Shown one piece after another: positions 36,591-46,593 of a DNA stretch of 64,000 bases (within the stretch, counting starts at the first letter, position 1; each line of letters opens with the position of its first letter). The stretch is from Paracoccus solventivorans (lineage in GTDB: Bacteria; Pseudomonadota; Alphaproteobacteria; Rhodobacterales; Rhodobacteraceae). The translations under genes were made by a program, and so were the position numbers. Under the pieces are notes generated by a model. The model ran no database searches, was not told the origin of the DNA, and saw only the letters and a list, made by a program, of their open reading frames with translations. Location of the stretch: contig NZ_FRCK01000007.1 of the NCBI RefSeq assembly GCF_900142875.1, forward strand, positions 62,001-126,000, in the 5' to 3' direction.

Positions 36591-39500
36591 CGCGATCCCC
36601 CGCCCGGACGACGCGACCCGCGCGCAGCACATCGCCGCCGACCCGGAACGTTCGACTTGGCTGACGGCGAATGCGGGGTCCGGCAAGACCAGCGTGCTGA
36701 CCGACCGGGTGGCGCGGTTGCTGCTGGGCGGCACCCGGCCGGAACGCATCCTGTGCCTGACCTATACCAAGGCCGCCGCGACCGAGATGCAGAACCGCCT
36801 GCTGGGCCGCCTGGGCGAATGGGCGATGCTGGACGACACGGCGCTGACCGCGCGGCTGGCGCGGATGGGCATCGCGGCCGGCGCCGACCTGCCCGCCGCG
36901 CGCCGGCTGTTCGCGCAGGCGATCGAGGCGCCCGGCGGTCTCAAGGTCCAGACCATCCACAGTTTCTGCGCCGGTGTGCTGCGCCGCTTTCCGCTGGAGG
37001 CCGGCGTGCCGCATGGCTTTGCCGAGCTTGACGACCGCAGCGCCGCCATCCTGCGCGCCGAGGTGCTGGACCGCATGGCGCGCGAGAACGTCCCCGAGAT
37101 GGCGGACCTGCTGTCGCTGCGCTCGGACCACGGGCTGGACGAATTCCTGTCCTCGCTGACCGGCCATGACGCGCCCCCCGACGTGGCGGCGCTGTGGCGC
37201 TGCTGCGACCTGCCGCCCGGTTTCGACGATGCCGCGCTGCTGGGCGATTGCTTCGATGGCGGCGAGGTCACGCTGATCCCGGCGCTGATCCCGCTGCTGG
37301 AACAGGGCGGCAAGACCGATCAGGGCGCCGCTGAAAAGCTGCGCCGCGGCAACTGGGCGGCGGCGGCGGTGGAGGAGCTGGAGATCCTCGAATCCGTGCT
37401 GCTGAACGGGGGCACCGCGAAAGAGCCGTTTTCCGCCAAGCTGGGCAATTTCCCCACCAAGGCGCTGCGCAGCGGCACCTGCGCCGCACTGATGGGCGAT
37501 CTGGACGAGCTGATGAGCCGGGTCGAGGCCGCCCGCCCGCTGCGGCTGGCCTTGGCGCAGGCGCGGCGCACGCTGGCGCTGCAACGCTTCGGCCACGCCT
37601 TCTGCACCCGCTACGCGGCGGCGAAACTGGCCGGGGGCTGGCTGGATTTCGACGACCTGATCGCGCGGACGGCGCGGCTGCTGGACAGCTCGTCCATGGC
37701 GCAATGGGTGCTGTTCCGGCTGGACGGGGGCATCGACCATATCCTGGTGGACGAGGCGCAGGACACCTCGCCCCTGCAATGGCAGGTGATCCGGCGGCTG
37801 ACCGATGAGTTCACCGCCGGCGCCGGCGCCGCCGACCGGCCGCGCACGCTGTTCGTGGTGGGCGACCCGAAACAGTCGATCTATTCATTCCAGGGCGCCG
37901 ATATCGCGGTGTTCGAGGATCGCCACCGGCAGTTTGCCGAGGATTTTGACGCCGCCGGGGCGCCGATGCAGGACGCGGCGCTGCGCCATTCCTTCCGATC
38001 CTCGCCCGCAATCCTGCGACTGACCGACGCGGTGTTTTCCGGCGACGCCGCGCAGGGCTTGGGCGACGCGCCCACGCATATCGCCTTTCACGCCGGGCTG
38101 CCGGGGCGGGTGGATTTGTGGCCGCCGGTGCCCGAGCCCGACAAGCCCGACCCCGCCCCGTGGCACGCGCCGGTGGACAGCGTGGCAGCCAACGCGGCGT
38201 CAAAGGTGCTGGCGCAGCAGGTGGCACAGGCGGCGGCGCAGGCGATCGGCACCCCGATCACCCTGCGCGGCGGCCAGACCCGCGCGCTGCGGCCGGGCGA
38301 TATCCTGATCCTCGTCCAGCGCCGCAACGAGATCTTCCACGAGGTGATCCGGGCGCTGAAACAGGCCGAGTTGCCGGTCGCCGGTGCCGACCGGCTGCGG
38401 CTGGGGGGGGAACTGGCAGTCAAGGACATCCGCGCGCTGCTGTCCGTGCTGGCGCTGCCCGAGGATGACCTGTCGCTGGCCGCCGCCCTGCGCTCGCCCC
38501 TGTTCGGGCTGGACGAGGACCAGCTTTACCGGCTGGCCGCCGGCCGCCGCGGCTATCTGATCGAGGCGCTGCGGAAATCCGGGCACGAGCGGGTCAAGGC
38601 GATCATCCAGGACCTGCAGGGGCAGGCAGATTTCCTGCGCCCCTACGACCTGATCTCGCGGCTGCTGGTGCGCCACGGCGGGCGGGCGCGGCTGGTCGGG
38701 CGGCTGGGCCCCGAGGCCGAGGACGGCATCGACGAGCTGCTGTCGCAGGCCCTGACCTATGAGACGGCCGAGACGCCCTCGCTGACCGGGTTCCTGGTGT
38801 GGCTGGCCGACGACACTGCCGAGGTCCGCCGCCAGCCCGGCAGCGCCGGCGACGGCCAGGGGCTGATCCGGGTGATGACCGTGCACGGCGCCAAGGGGCT
38901 GGAAAGCCCGGTGGTGATCCTGCCCGACTGCGCCGCCCGCAAGGGGCCGGGCCGCACCGGCGCCACCATCCTGCCCGACGACGGCCCGCCCGCGCATTGG
39001 CGCGCGCCCAAGGCGCAGCAGACCCCGTTTCTGGCCGAATGGGTCGAACGCGACCGCCAGCGGCAGGATGAGGAACGCCGCCGCCTGCTGTATGTGGCGA
39101 TTACCCGCGCCGAAAGCTGGCTGATCGTGGCGGCGGCGGGCGACACCGGCGGCGGGCTGGACAGCTGGCACGCGATGGTGGCCGCCGGCTGCACCCGCGA
39201 TCACGGATTGGCCGAGACGCATCTGGACTGCGCGTGGAGCGAACAGCCGATCCGCCGGCTGAGCTTCGGCGACTGGCCGGCGGGGGCGCCTGCGGCCGAG
39301 GTCAGCACGCCCGCAGCCGAGGAACTGCCCGACTGGCTGACTGTCCCGGCACCCCGGCCGCCGCACGCCCCTGCCCCCGTCGCCGCGACTGCGCTGGGGG
39401 GCGACAAGGTGCTGACCGCCGCGGCGGGCGGGGCGCAAGCCGGCCGGCGGGCGACGGCGGCGGCCGATCCGGGGGCGCAGCCGGGCGACCGCGAGGCCGC

Positions 39501-40047
39501 CTTGCTGGCGGGCACAAGGCTGCATCTCCTGCTGGAACACCTGCCCGGCCTGCCGCCGCAGGGCTGGCCCGCCCGCGCCGCCGACCTGCTGGCCGGGGCC
39601 GAGGGCGGGCTGCCCACCGCCCCGGAACTTACCGCGCTTCTGGACGAGCTGGCCGAGATCGCCGCAGCCGAATCGCTCGGCTCGCTGCTCTCTCCGCCCC
39701 CCGGCGCCACCGTGCTGCGCGAGGCGCCGCTGTCAGCACCGCTGCCGGGGGGAAGGGTGCTGTCGGGGACCATCGACCGGCTTGTGATCACAAGCGAGCG
39801 CATCACCATCGTCGATTACAAATCCAACGCCGCCGTCCCCGGCACCCCCGAGGCCACGCCCGAGGGCTATCTGCGCCAGATGGCCGCCTATCGCCACGCC
39901 GCGCGGGCGATCTGGCCGGGGCGCGCGGTGGAGTGCGTGATCCTGTGGACCCGCGCGCGGCAGGCGATGACGCTGCCCGAGCCGCTGCTGGACCTGGCCT
40001 GGGCCGCGGCGCTGCGCGGGCTTGAACCCGCCGCGGCCGGGCCATAG
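36583..40047 (+). CDS. addA: double-strand break repair helicase AddA
   Basis: An 1154-residue UvrD-like helicase-nuclease. Walker A is [15 protein letters not shown] (about residues 26-40). Further helicase motifs are [39 protein letters not shown] and [14 protein letters not shown]. The C-terminal nuclease has [10 protein letters not shown] with [10 protein letters not shown]. It forms the AddAB complex with the upstream gene, starting eight bases before the addB stop. The trxA gene follows after 40 bases but has its own ribosome binding site. Confidence 0.95.
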   Translation: MADAIPRPDDATRAQHIAADPERSTWLTANAGSGKTSVLTDRVARLLLGGTRPERILCLTYTKAAATEMQNRLLGRLGEWAMLDDTALTARLARMGIAAGADLPAARRLFAQAIEAPGGLKVQTIHSFCAGVLRRFPLEAGVPHGFAELDDRSAAILRAEVLDRMARENVPEMADLLSLRSDHGLDEFLSSLTGHDAPPDVAALWRCCDLPPGFDDAALLGDCFDGGEVTLIPALIPLLEQGGKTDQGAAEKLRRGNWAAAAVEELEILESVLLNGGTAKEPFSAKLGNFPTKALRSGTCAALMGDLDELMSRVEAARPLRLALAQARRTLALQRFGHAFCTRYAAAKLAGGWLDFDDLIARTARLLDSSSMAQWVLFRLDGGIDHILVDEAQDTSPLQWQVIRRLTDEFTAGAGAADRPRTLFVVGDPKQSIYSFQGADIAVFEDRHRQFAEDFDAAGAPMQDAALRHSFRSSPAILRLTDAVFSGDAAQGLGDAPTHIAFHAGLPGRVDLWPPVPEPDKPDPAPWHAPVDSVAANAASKVLAQQVAQAAAQAIGTPITLRGGQTRALRPGDILILVQRRNEIFHEVIRALKQAELPVAGADRLRLGGELAVKDIRALLSVLALPEDDLSLAAALRSPLFGLDEDQLYRLAAGRRGYLIEALRKSGHERVKAIIQDLQGQADFLRPYDLISRLLVRHGGRARLVGRLGPEAEDGIDELLSQALTYETAETPSLTGFLVWLADDTAEVRRQPGSAGDGQGLIRVMTVHGAKGLESPVVILPDCAARKGPGRTGATILPDDGPPAHWRAPKAQQTPFLAEWVERDRQRQDEERRRLLYVAITRAESWLIVAAAGDTGGGLDSWHAMVAAGCTRDHGLAETHLDCAWSEQPIRRLSFGDWPAGAPAAEVSTPAAEELPDWLTVPAPRPPHAPAPVAATALGGDKVLTAAAGGAQAGRRATAAADPGAQPGDREAALLAGTRLHLLLEHLPGLPPQGWPARAADLLAGAEGGLPTAPELTALLDELAEIAAAESLGSLLSPPPGATVLREAPLSAPLPGGRVLSGTIDRLVITSERITIVDYKSNAAVPGTPEATPEGYLRQMAAYRHAARAIWPGRAVECVILWTRARQAMTLPEPLLDLAWAAALRGLEPAAAGP

Positions 40048-40087
40048 CTGTCTGGTGACCCGTCTTACCCCCTCAAGGAGTTTTCCC

Positions 40088-40408
40088 ATGGCCACAGTGA
40101 ACGCCACCGACGCCGATTTCGACAGTGTCGTGCGCCAGTCCGACATCCCAGTGCTGGTGGATTTCTGGGCCGAATGGTGCGGTCCCTGCCGTCAGATCGG
40201 CCCGGCGCTGGAAGAACTGTCGGACGAATACGCCGGCCGGATCAAGGTCGTGAAGGTGAACGTGGACGAAAGCCCCGACACCCCGGCCTCGCTGGGCGTG
40301 CGCGGCATTCCGGCGCTGTTCATGTTCAAGGGCGGCGAGGTGGTGTCGAACCGCATGGGCGCGGCGCCCAAGGCCTCGCTGAAATCCTGGATCGACGAAT
40401 CGGTCTGA
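40088..40408 (+). CDS. trxA: thioredoxin 1
   Basis: A 106-residue classical thioredoxin that reduces disulfides in cytoplasmic proteins. The active site is [14 protein letters not shown] (Cys31/Cys34), the cis-Pro loop is [11 protein letters not shown], and the length is standard. The ATG at 40088 has AAGGAG eight bases upstream; upstream in-frame codons are rejected because they read into the addA-trxA spacer. A nine-bp perfect hairpin follows the stop, shared with the convergent GGDEF-EAL gene end. Confidence 0.96.
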   Translation: MATVNATDADFDSVVRQSDIPVLVDFWAEWCGPCRQIGPALEELSDEYAGRIKVVKVNVDESPDTPASLGVRGIPALFMFKGGEVVSNRMGAAPKASLKSWIDESV

Positions 40409-40418
40409 TCCCACCAGT

Positions 40419-40444
40419 CCGCGGCGGTCACGAGGCCGCCGCGG
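40419..40444. terminator. hairpin between convergent trxA and GGDEF-EAL genes
   Basis: CCGCGGCGG (40419-40427) and CCGCCGCGG (40436-40444) form a perfect nine-bp stem with an eight-base loop. It covers the stop codon of the minus-strand gene. There is no T tract on either strand, so its role as a two-way terminator is likely but unproven. Confidence 0.55.
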
Positions 40445-42134
40445 CGACCTCGGCCAGTTCCGCCAAGGGGCGCGGGCGGTCGAAATAATAGCCCTGCACC
40501 AGCCGCACCCCGGCGCGGCGCAGCACGGCAAGCTCGGCGTCGGTCTCGATCCCCTCGGCCACGACGCTCATCCCCAGATCCTCGCACAGGTTGACGACGT
40601 GGCGCAGCACCAGCCAGGCGCGGCGGCTGGCGCAGCAATCGGCGATGAACTCGCGCGACAGCTTGATCCCGTCGAAGCGCCCCGAGCTGACCTGCGACAG
40701 CGCCGCGTATTCGGTGCCGAAATCGTCCAGCACCAGCCGGAAGCCATGGGCGCGCAGCCGCTCGACCTCGACCCCCAGAGCCACCGTGCTGGCCGACAGG
40801 CTTTCGGTCAGTTCGAGCGTCAGCCGGCCGGGGTCCAGCCCGTGGCGGCGCAGGGTTCCGGCGGCGGTATCGGCGAACCCCGGCTCGGCCAGCTGCCGGG
40901 CCGAGACATTGACGTTCAGCCGCAGATGCGCGGCGCCGCTGGCCAGATCGTCGCAGGCGCGGTCCAGCACCCAGCGCCCCAGCTCTCCGATCAGGCCGTT
41001 TTCCTCGGCCAGGCGGATGAACAGCGCCGGCTCGATGCGGCCGTATTGCGGGTGCTGCCAGCGCAGCAGCGCCTCATAGGCTTCGGTGGCACCGCCATCG
41101 ACGCGGACGATGGGCTGATATTCCAGAAAGAACTCGCCATTGCGGCTGGCGGCGCCGATCGCGTGCAGCAGCTTCTGGCGGGCGTCGGCTTCCTCTTGCA
41201 TGGCGGGCTGGAACCGCGCCAGCCCGCTGTTGTTGCGCTTGGCGTGATACAGCGCCAGATCGGCGCGGCGCAGCGCGGTGGAAACGGGGTCCGGCGCCGC
41301 CCAGTCCGCATCGGCGATGCCGGCGCTGATCCCGGTGCGGCAGTTGCTGTCCCCGATCATCAGCCCGGCGCCGCAGATCGCCCCCAGCCGTGCGGCCAGC
41401 GCCTCGGCCTCGGCCTGATCGGCGACCACGGCGCAGAACTCGTCCCCGCCCATGCGCGCGCAGACGGCATGGGCGGGGGCGCTGGCGGTCAGGCTTTGCG
41501 CCAGCCGCAGCAGGAAGCGGTCGCCGATCAGGTGGCCGTGCAGGTCGTTGATCGCCTTGAACCCGTCCACATCGATCATCACCACCGTGGCCGAGGCGTC
41601 CATCCAGCGCAGCCGGTTGAGCTGTTCGTAAAGCGTGCGGCGGTTGCCCAACCCGGTCAGCGCATCGCGTTCGGCCAGATAGCGGGCGCGCTCCAGCGCC
41701 AGCCGCTCGTCATGGATGTCCTCGAAGGTGCCGACCCATTCCGCCGGGAACGCCCCCGAGGCGGCGATCCGCACCCCCCGCGCCCGCATCCAGCGCCAGC
41801 GGTCGTTGGCGTCGAGCACCCGGCATTCCAGTTGCAGCGTATCGCCGATGTCGCGGCCGCGGAAATCGGCCAGCGGCCGGTCCTCGGGGTGGACGCGGTC
41901 CAGCGCCGCCCGCCCCAGCGCCTCGGATTCCGGGCGGCCGGTTAGCGCCCCCCAGCCCAGCGTGGCGAGGATCCGCCCGCCGAGGTCGGCGTGCCACAGC
42001 ACCACCGAGCCGGCCTGAAGCGCCGCGGAATAGCGTTCGCGGCCCCGCGCGATGAAGTCCCCGGCTGAGGCCGCGGCCTGTCCCCCTGTCCCGGGGTCGG
42101 GGTCGACCCAGGGGTCAGGCCACGTCTTCTTCAT
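40428..42134 (-). CDS. PAS-GGDEF-EAL cyclic-di-GMP signalling protein
   Basis: A 568-residue protein without obvious membrane segments. A PAS-like sensor (about 30-150; RVHPEDRPLADFRGRD, WRWMRARG) precedes a GGDEF domain with intact RMGGDEF and an EAL domain with YEALLRW, NVNVSARQL, ELTES, VLDDFGTEYA, KLSREF and VAEGIET. Both catalytic cores look complete, so it may make and degrade c-di-GMP, as dual proteins in this clade do. Signal and output are unknown. It is transcribed alone, facing trxA. Confidence 0.9.
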   Translation of the reverse strand: MKKTWPDPWVDPDPGTGGQAAASAGDFIARGRERYSAALQAGSVVLWHADLGGRILATLGWGALTGRPESEALGRAALDRVHPEDRPLADFRGRDIGDTLQLECRVLDANDRWRWMRARGVRIAASGAFPAEWVGTFEDIHDERLALERARYLAERDALTGLGNRRTLYEQLNRLRWMDASATVVMIDVDGFKAINDLHGHLIGDRFLLRLAQSLTASAPAHAVCARMGGDEFCAVVADQAEAEALAARLGAICGAGLMIGDSNCRTGISAGIADADWAAPDPVSTALRRADLALYHAKRNNSGLARFQPAMQEEADARQKLLHAIGAASRNGEFFLEYQPIVRVDGGATEAYEALLRWQHPQYGRIEPALFIRLAEENGLIGELGRWVLDRACDDLASGAAHLRLNVNVSARQLAEPGFADTAAGTLRRHGLDPGRLTLELTESLSASTVALGVEVERLRAHGFRLVLDDFGTEYAALSQVSSGRFDGIKLSREFIADCCASRRAWLVLRHVVNLCEDLGMSVVAEGIETDAELAVLRRAGVRLVQGYYFDRPRPLAELAEVAAAAS

Positions 42135-42298
42135 CGATTCGCCAACAGAATAACTGCAATATCGCGGGCTTGCCGGATTTCCGCTTCACCGGATTGTTAT
42201 CGGCAAAAACCTGCCGGTCAACCGCGAAACTGCACAAACGGACAGGACGGCGCCCGGTTGACAAAACGCCGCATCCATGGGCCGCGGGAGGCAGAATG

Positions 42299-42325
42299 AA
42301 AAAGGGCGCCGCAAAATGCGACGCC
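42299..42325 (-). terminator. intrinsic terminator downstream of pheT
   Basis: On the minus strand GGGCGTCGCA, a short loop of Ts, then TGCGGCGCCC and CTTTTT. The stem has one mismatch and a good T tract. It lies 35 bases past the pheT stop. Confidence 0.75.
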
Positions 42326-42359
42326 CCCGTGCTGGGCAGCGGCTGCCCGGCTGCCTTGG

Positions 42360-44765
42360 TCAGCCACGCAGCGTGCCGCCGGTGGCGCGCGCCACCTTGT
42401 CGACGATCTTTGCCGCCACCGCCTCGATCTCGGCATCGGTCAGGGTCTTTTCGCGGGGTTGCAGCCGCACGGTCAGGGCGACGGATTTCTTGCCCGGCCC
42501 CATCTGCGCCGCGGCACGCTCGCCCCGGAACTCGTCGAACACCGCGGCGCGGGCGATCAGCGCCTTGTCGGCCCCCTGCGCGGCATTGACCAGCGCCGCG
42601 GCCTCGACCCGCTCATCCACGACAAAGGCAAAGTCGCGCTCGACCGCCTGCAGGTCGCTGATCGCCAGCGCCGGGCGGGTGGGGGTGCGGGTCTTGGGCA
42701 GCGGCACGTTGCCGACATGGACGGTAAAGGCGACCGCCGGCCCCTTGATGTCCAGCGCGCGCAGGATGCGGGGATGCAGCTCGCCGAAGCTCGCCAGCCG
42801 GTTCGGCCCCAGCGCGATGTTCCCCGCCCGGCCGGGGTGCCACCACGGGTCCAGCTTGCGGTCGATCTGCGCCCGCGCCGGTGCGCCGACGGCGGACAGG
42901 ATCGCCTCGGCATCGGCCTTGGCGTCGTAAAGATCGACCATGCGGCGCGAGCCGTAGGGGTCGCGCGGGGCCGCGGCGCCGACCAGCAGGCCAGAGATCA
43001 GGGTGGTCTGCTGCCCCGGCTCGCCGCCCGCGAACACCGGCCCGATCTCGAACAGCGCCAGATCCATGAAGCCGCGCGCCTGGTTGCGCGCTGCCGCCGC
43101 CAGCAGCCCGGGCAGCAGGTCGGGGCGCAGATGGGTCATTTCCGAGGAAATCGGGTTCTCGATCCGCACCGCGTCAGAGCCGCCGCCGAACAGCGCCGCC
43201 GCCGGCTGGTCGATGAAGCTGTAGGTGACGCATTCGTTGTAGCCCAGCGCCGCCGCCGCCCGCCGCACCGCGCTTTCGCGGCGCTGCAAGGGGGTCAGCA
43301 CCGGCTGCGGCACGCCCGCGCGCGGACGCGGCAGCGGCTGGCCCCGCAGCCGCGACAGGCTGGCGATGCGGGCGATTTCCTCGACCAGATCGGCCTCGCC
43401 CTGCACGTCGGGGCGCCAGCTGGGCACCTGCGCCATGTCCCCGTCCATGACGAAGCCCAGCGCCTGCAGCGTGGCGCGCTGCTCGGCCTCGGGAATGTCC
43501 AGCCCGACGAGGCTTTGCGTCCGCGCGGGGTCCAGCCGATAGGCGCGGGAATGATCGGGGGCGGCGCCCGCCTCGACCACATGGCTGGCCTCGCCCCCGC
43601 AGAGATCGAGGATCAGCCGCGTCGCCAGCTCCAGCCCGGGCCGGGTGAAAGCCGGGTCCGCGCCGCGTTCAAAGCGATAGCGCGCGTCCGAATTGATGCG
43701 CAGCGCCCGCCCGGTCGCGGCGATGCCGATGGGCTGCCACCAGGCGCTTTCCAGGAACACCTCGGTGGTGTCCTCGGTCACGCCCGACTCCTCGCCGCCC
43801 ATGATCCCGGCCAGGCTTTGCGGGCCATTGTCGTCGGCGATCACCAGATCGCCCGCACGCAGGGCATAGGTCTTGCCGTCCAGCGCGTGCAGCGATTCGC
43901 CCGAGGCCGCGCCGCGCACGGTCAGGTCGCCCACGACCTTGCCCGCGTCGAACACATGCAGCGGCCGGTTCAGGTCATAGGTGAACAGGTTGGTGATATC
44001 GACCAGCGTGGAAATCGGCCGCAGCCCGATCGCCTTCAGCCGCCGTTGCAGCCACTCGGGCGAGGGGCCGTTCTTCACCCCCCGGATCAGCCGCCCGGCG
44101 AAATGCGGCGCACGGTCCAGCACATCCGGCGCGATGGTCACGCCCAGGGGGCTGTCGAAGCTGCCCGCAACCGGCCGGATCTCCAACGGTTCGAGCCGCC
44201 CCAGTCCCCGCGCCGCCAGATCGCGCGCGATCCCCCGCACCCCCAGCGCGTCGGGGCGGTTGGGGGTGATCTTGATGTGGATCATCGGGTCGATCTTTTC
44301 GGGCGCATTCTGCGCCAGCCAGTCGGTGAACTTCTGCCCGACCTCACCCGAGGGCAGCTCGATGATGCCGTCATGTTCGTCCGACATCTGCATCTCGCGT
44401 TCCGAGGCCATCATGCCGTGCGATTCCACGCCGCGGATCTTGCCCACGCTCAGCGTCAGGTCGATGCCGGGGACGTAATCGCCGGGCCTGGCCAGAACGC
44501 CGATCAGCCCCGCCCGCGCATTCGGCGCGCCACAGACGATCTGCCTTTCGCCCTCGTCCGTCGCGACCCGCAGGACACGCAGCCGGTCGGCGTCGGGATG
44601 CTGCTCGGCATGTTCGATGCGGGCGATGGTGAACGGGGCAAGCGCCGCCGCCGGGTCGTGGATATCCTCGACCTCGAGCCCGAGATCGGTCAGCGCATCG
44701 GTGATCTCGGTCAGGGTGGCCGTGGTGTCGAGATGGTCACGAAGCCAGGAGAGGGTGAATTTCAT
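42360..44765 (-). CDS. pheT: phenylalanyl-tRNA synthetase beta subunit
   Basis: An 801-residue subunit of the alpha2-beta2 PheRS. Domains run in order: tRNA-binding EMAP-like domain (IARIEHAEQHPDADRLRVLRV, residues about 48-68), B3/4 editing domain, B5 domain, a catalytic-like core (YNECVTYSFIDQPAAALF) and the C-terminal ferredoxin-like anticodon-binding domain. The length is normal. Normally it directly follows pheS; here about 680 bases of unrelated, AT-richer DNA separate them. Confidence 0.96.
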   Translation of the reverse strand: MKFTLSWLRDHLDTTATLTEITDALTDLGLEVEDIHDPAAALAPFTIARIEHAEQHPDADRLRVLRVATDEGERQIVCGAPNARAGLIGVLARPGDYVPGIDLTLSVGKIRGVESHGMMASEREMQMSDEHDGIIELPSGEVGQKFTDWLAQNAPEKIDPMIHIKITPNRPDALGVRGIARDLAARGLGRLEPLEIRPVAGSFDSPLGVTIAPDVLDRAPHFAGRLIRGVKNGPSPEWLQRRLKAIGLRPISTLVDITNLFTYDLNRPLHVFDAGKVVGDLTVRGAASGESLHALDGKTYALRAGDLVIADDNGPQSLAGIMGGEESGVTEDTTEVFLESAWWQPIGIAATGRALRINSDARYRFERGADPAFTRPGLELATRLILDLCGGEASHVVEAGAAPDHSRAYRLDPARTQSLVGLDIPEAEQRATLQALGFVMDGDMAQVPSWRPDVQGEADLVEEIARIASLSRLRGQPLPRPRAGVPQPVLTPLQRRESAVRRAAAALGYNECVTYSFIDQPAAALFGGGSDAVRIENPISSEMTHLRPDLLPGLLAAAARNQARGFMDLALFEIGPVFAGGEPGQQTTLISGLLVGAAAPRDPYGSRRMVDLYDAKADAEAILSAVGAPARAQIDRKLDPWWHPGRAGNIALGPNRLASFGELHPRILRALDIKGPAVAFTVHVGNVPLPKTRTPTRPALAISDLQAVERDFAFVVDERVEAAALVNAAQGADKALIARAAVFDEFRGERAAAQMGPGKKSVALTVRLQPREKTLTDAEIEAVAAKIVDKVARATGGTLRG

Positions 44766-44775
44766 CGTTGCTCTT

Positions 44776-45024
44776 TCAATCCAGCCCCGCCGCCTTGCGG
44801 AGCGCCTGATTCATCCGGCTTTGCCAGCCTGCGCCGCCCGCCTTGAACCAGTCCAGAACGTCGGGGTCCAGACGCAAGGTGGTGGAAATCTTCGGCGCAT
44901 CTGCCGGGGGACGGCCACGCCGCACCGGCACGGCGTCGAACCGCTCGATCCATTCGGGCGCCGAGAGGTCGGGAATCTCGTCCTCATCGAAGCCGGGGGG
45001 CATAGGCTTTCTGTTCGCGCTCAT
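44776..45024 (-). CDS. brnA: BrnA-family antitoxin
   Basis: An 82-residue protein with the BrnA layout: an acidic N-terminus (PPGFDEDEIPDLSAPEWIERF) and a ribbon-helix-helix DNA-binding end (KISTTLRLDPDVLDWFKAGG, GWQSRMNQALRKAAG). BrnA neutralises the RNase toxin BrnT and represses the pair. The start has AGGAAGG upstream. The toxin gene that should precede it is only a 3' fragment, so this antitoxin looks orphaned. It is 10 bases upstream of pheT on the same strand. Confidence 0.87.
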   Translation of the reverse strand: MSANRKPMPPGFDEDEIPDLSAPEWIERFDAVPVRRGRPPADAPKISTTLRLDPDVLDWFKAGGAGWQSRMNQALRKAAGLD

Positions 45025-45115
45025 TGGCCTTCCTCATGCTGATGATGCGCCTGGCATCACTGCGGGGCGTCCAGACCAGAACGACCATATGTTCGTCCAG
45101 ACAGCCGAGGCCGCC
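44985..45115 (-). pseudogene. brnT: brnT toxin gene remnant (3' end only)
   Basis: In this frame the minus strand reads about 43 codons: GLGCLDEHMVVLVWTPRSDA then RRIISMRKANEREQKAYAP. This is the C-terminal third of BrnT, including the conserved ISMRKANEREQ block. A TGA stop lies directly upstream (45116-45118) and the N-terminal RNase half is absent. The fragment overlaps the brnA start, as intact brnTA pairs do. The toxin is therefore almost certainly non-functional. Confidence 0.75.
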
Positions 45116-45171
45116 TCATCCGCTTCCATCTCACTTAACAATGAGCGAATGTAATCTTCGCCCCTTCTCAT
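45034..45171 (-). CDS. 45-codon ORF spanning the brnT deletion junction
   Basis: An ORF starting [20 protein letters not shown], whose first residues resemble the start of DUF2513 proteins, then running out of frame through the brnT remnant to TGA at 45034-45036. Its ATG overlaps the stop of the upstream 93-residue gene (ATGA). It may be the truncated start of another gene joined to brnT by a deletion; no function can be given. Confidence 0.3.
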   Translation of the reverse strand: MRRGEDYIRSLLSEMEADEAASAVWTNIWSFWSGRPAVMPGASSA

Positions 45172-45449
45172 TGCGCCATCTTAAAGGATGAAACAGCTGA
45201 CTCCCAGTCAGACTGAACACGCTGGGCTTCATTGATAGAGTCCGTGATTTCACTTTGCAGACATTCGACGTACTCGTTCACGTCTTCAAAGTACTCATTT
45301 ACTTCGTCTTGCGCACGCCCCATTTCTTCGTATGAAGCCGAGTAGCCACTAGGCAGATATGGTTTCGAAGGCTCGCTGCAGAAAACCATTGCTTGCGCCT
45401 GCCCCGAGAAAACCATGGAAATTATCGCCGTCGATAGAACTAGTCTCAC
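45168..45449 (-). CDS. small secreted protein of unknown function
   Basis: A 93-residue protein with a good signal peptide ([20 protein letters not shown]). The short acidic, Tyr/Glu-rich mature part contains two cysteines and a likely helix ([20 protein letters not shown]). It begins at GTG overlapping the pheS stop (GTGA). Codon use and base composition are far more AT-rich than all neighbours, pointing to recent acquisition. I do not recognise the family. Confidence 0.6.
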   Translation of the reverse strand: MRLVLSTAIISMVFSGQAQAMVFCSEPSKPYLPSGYSASYEEMGRAQDEVNEYFEDVNEYVECLQSEITDSINEAQRVQSDWESAVSSFKMAQ

Positions 45450-46528
45450 TTGCTCAACCCGCCACTCACCGACGGCACGTCCCCCGCTGCAAACCCGTAA
45501 TGCCGCAGCCAGCGCAGGTCGCTCTCAAAGAACGCCCGCAGGTCCGGGATGCCGTATTTCAGCATCGCCAGCCGGTCGATACCCATGCCGAAGGCAAAGC
45601 CCTGCCACTCGGCCGGGTCGATGCCGCCGGCCTTCAGCACCTTGGGGTGGACCATGCCGGAACCGAGGATCTCCAGCCACGACTCGCCCTGCCCGATCTT
45701 CAGCTGGCCGCCGGACCAGTCGCAGCGGATGTCGACCTCGGCGGACGGCTCGGTGAAGGGGAAATGCGAGGCGCGAAAGCGCAGCTCGACCTCATCGACC
45801 TCGAAGAACGCCCGGCAGAATTCTTCCAGCGTCCATTTCAGGTTCGCCATCGAGATGTCGCGGCCGATGGCCAGCCCTTCGACCTGGTGGAACATCGGTG
45901 TGTGGGTCTGGTCCATGTCCATGCGATAGACGCGGCCGGGGCAGATGATGCGCAGGGGCGCGCCCATCGCCTCCATCGCGCGGATCTGGACGGGGCTGGT
46001 ATGGGTGCGCAGCACATGCGGCGGGCGGTCGTCGCCCGCGGCCCGCGCCATGAAGAAGGTGTCGTGTTCCTGCCGCGCCGGGTGTTCGGGCGGGATGTTC
46101 AGCGCGTCGAAATTATACCAGTCCGATTCGACCTGCGGACCCTCGGCGACGGAAAACCCCATGTCGGCAAAGATCGCCGTGACCTCGTCCATCACCTGGC
46201 TGACGGGGTGGATGCTGCCCGCCGGTCGCGGGCGGCCCGGCAGGGTCACGTCCAGCCATTCCGCCGCCAGCCGCGCATCCAGCGCCGCGTCGTCCAGCGC
46301 CAGCTTGCGGGCGCGCAGGGCGGCGTCGATTTCGTCGCGCAGGCGGTTCAGGGCGGCGCCGCGGGTCTGGCGCTCTTCGGGCGTCATCCGGCCCAGTTCC
46401 TTCATCAGGGCGCTGATCTCGCCCTTTTTCCCCAGCGCGGCCAGCCGCACCTCTTCCAGCGCGGCGGCGTCGGGGGCCTCGGCCACGCGGGACAGCCATG
46501 TGGAACGCAGGGTATCGGTATCGCTCAT
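45446..46528 (-). CDS. pheS: phenylalanyl-tRNA synthetase alpha subunit
   Basis: A 360-residue catalytic subunit. An N-terminal coiled-coil ([20 protein letters not shown]) is followed by the class II core: [17 protein letters not shown], motif 2 around [10 protein letters not shown], and the ATP-binding [10 protein letters not shown] and [20 protein letters not shown]. The start is the ATG at 46528. It is separated from its usual upstream neighbours (rplT, rpmI) by a P450 gene, and from pheT by the brnA island. Confidence 0.96.
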   Translation of the reverse strand: MSDTDTLRSTWLSRVAEAPDAAALEEVRLAALGKKGEISALMKELGRMTPEERQTRGAALNRLRDEIDAALRARKLALDDAALDARLAAEWLDVTLPGRPRPAGSIHPVSQVMDEVTAIFADMGFSVAEGPQVESDWYNFDALNIPPEHPARQEHDTFFMARAAGDDRPPHVLRTHTSPVQIRAMEAMGAPLRIICPGRVYRMDMDQTHTPMFHQVEGLAIGRDISMANLKWTLEEFCRAFFEVDEVELRFRASHFPFTEPSAEVDIRCDWSGGQLKIGQGESWLEILGSGMVHPKVLKAGGIDPAEWQGFAFGMGIDRLAMLKYGIPDLRAFFESDLRWLRHYGFAAGDVPSVSGGLSK

Positions 46529-46593
46529 CTCGGGCCTCGGCTTGGTGCGGGCCGGGCCTAGCACGGGACGCGGGGCGTTTCTAGCGGGCGGGA

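Noticed and set aside
42135-42298. A coding gene between the GGDEF-EAL gene and pheT
   Set aside because: No frame shows plausible codon use or a known domain; the gap holds only the promoter region of one gene, and the terminator of the other follows.
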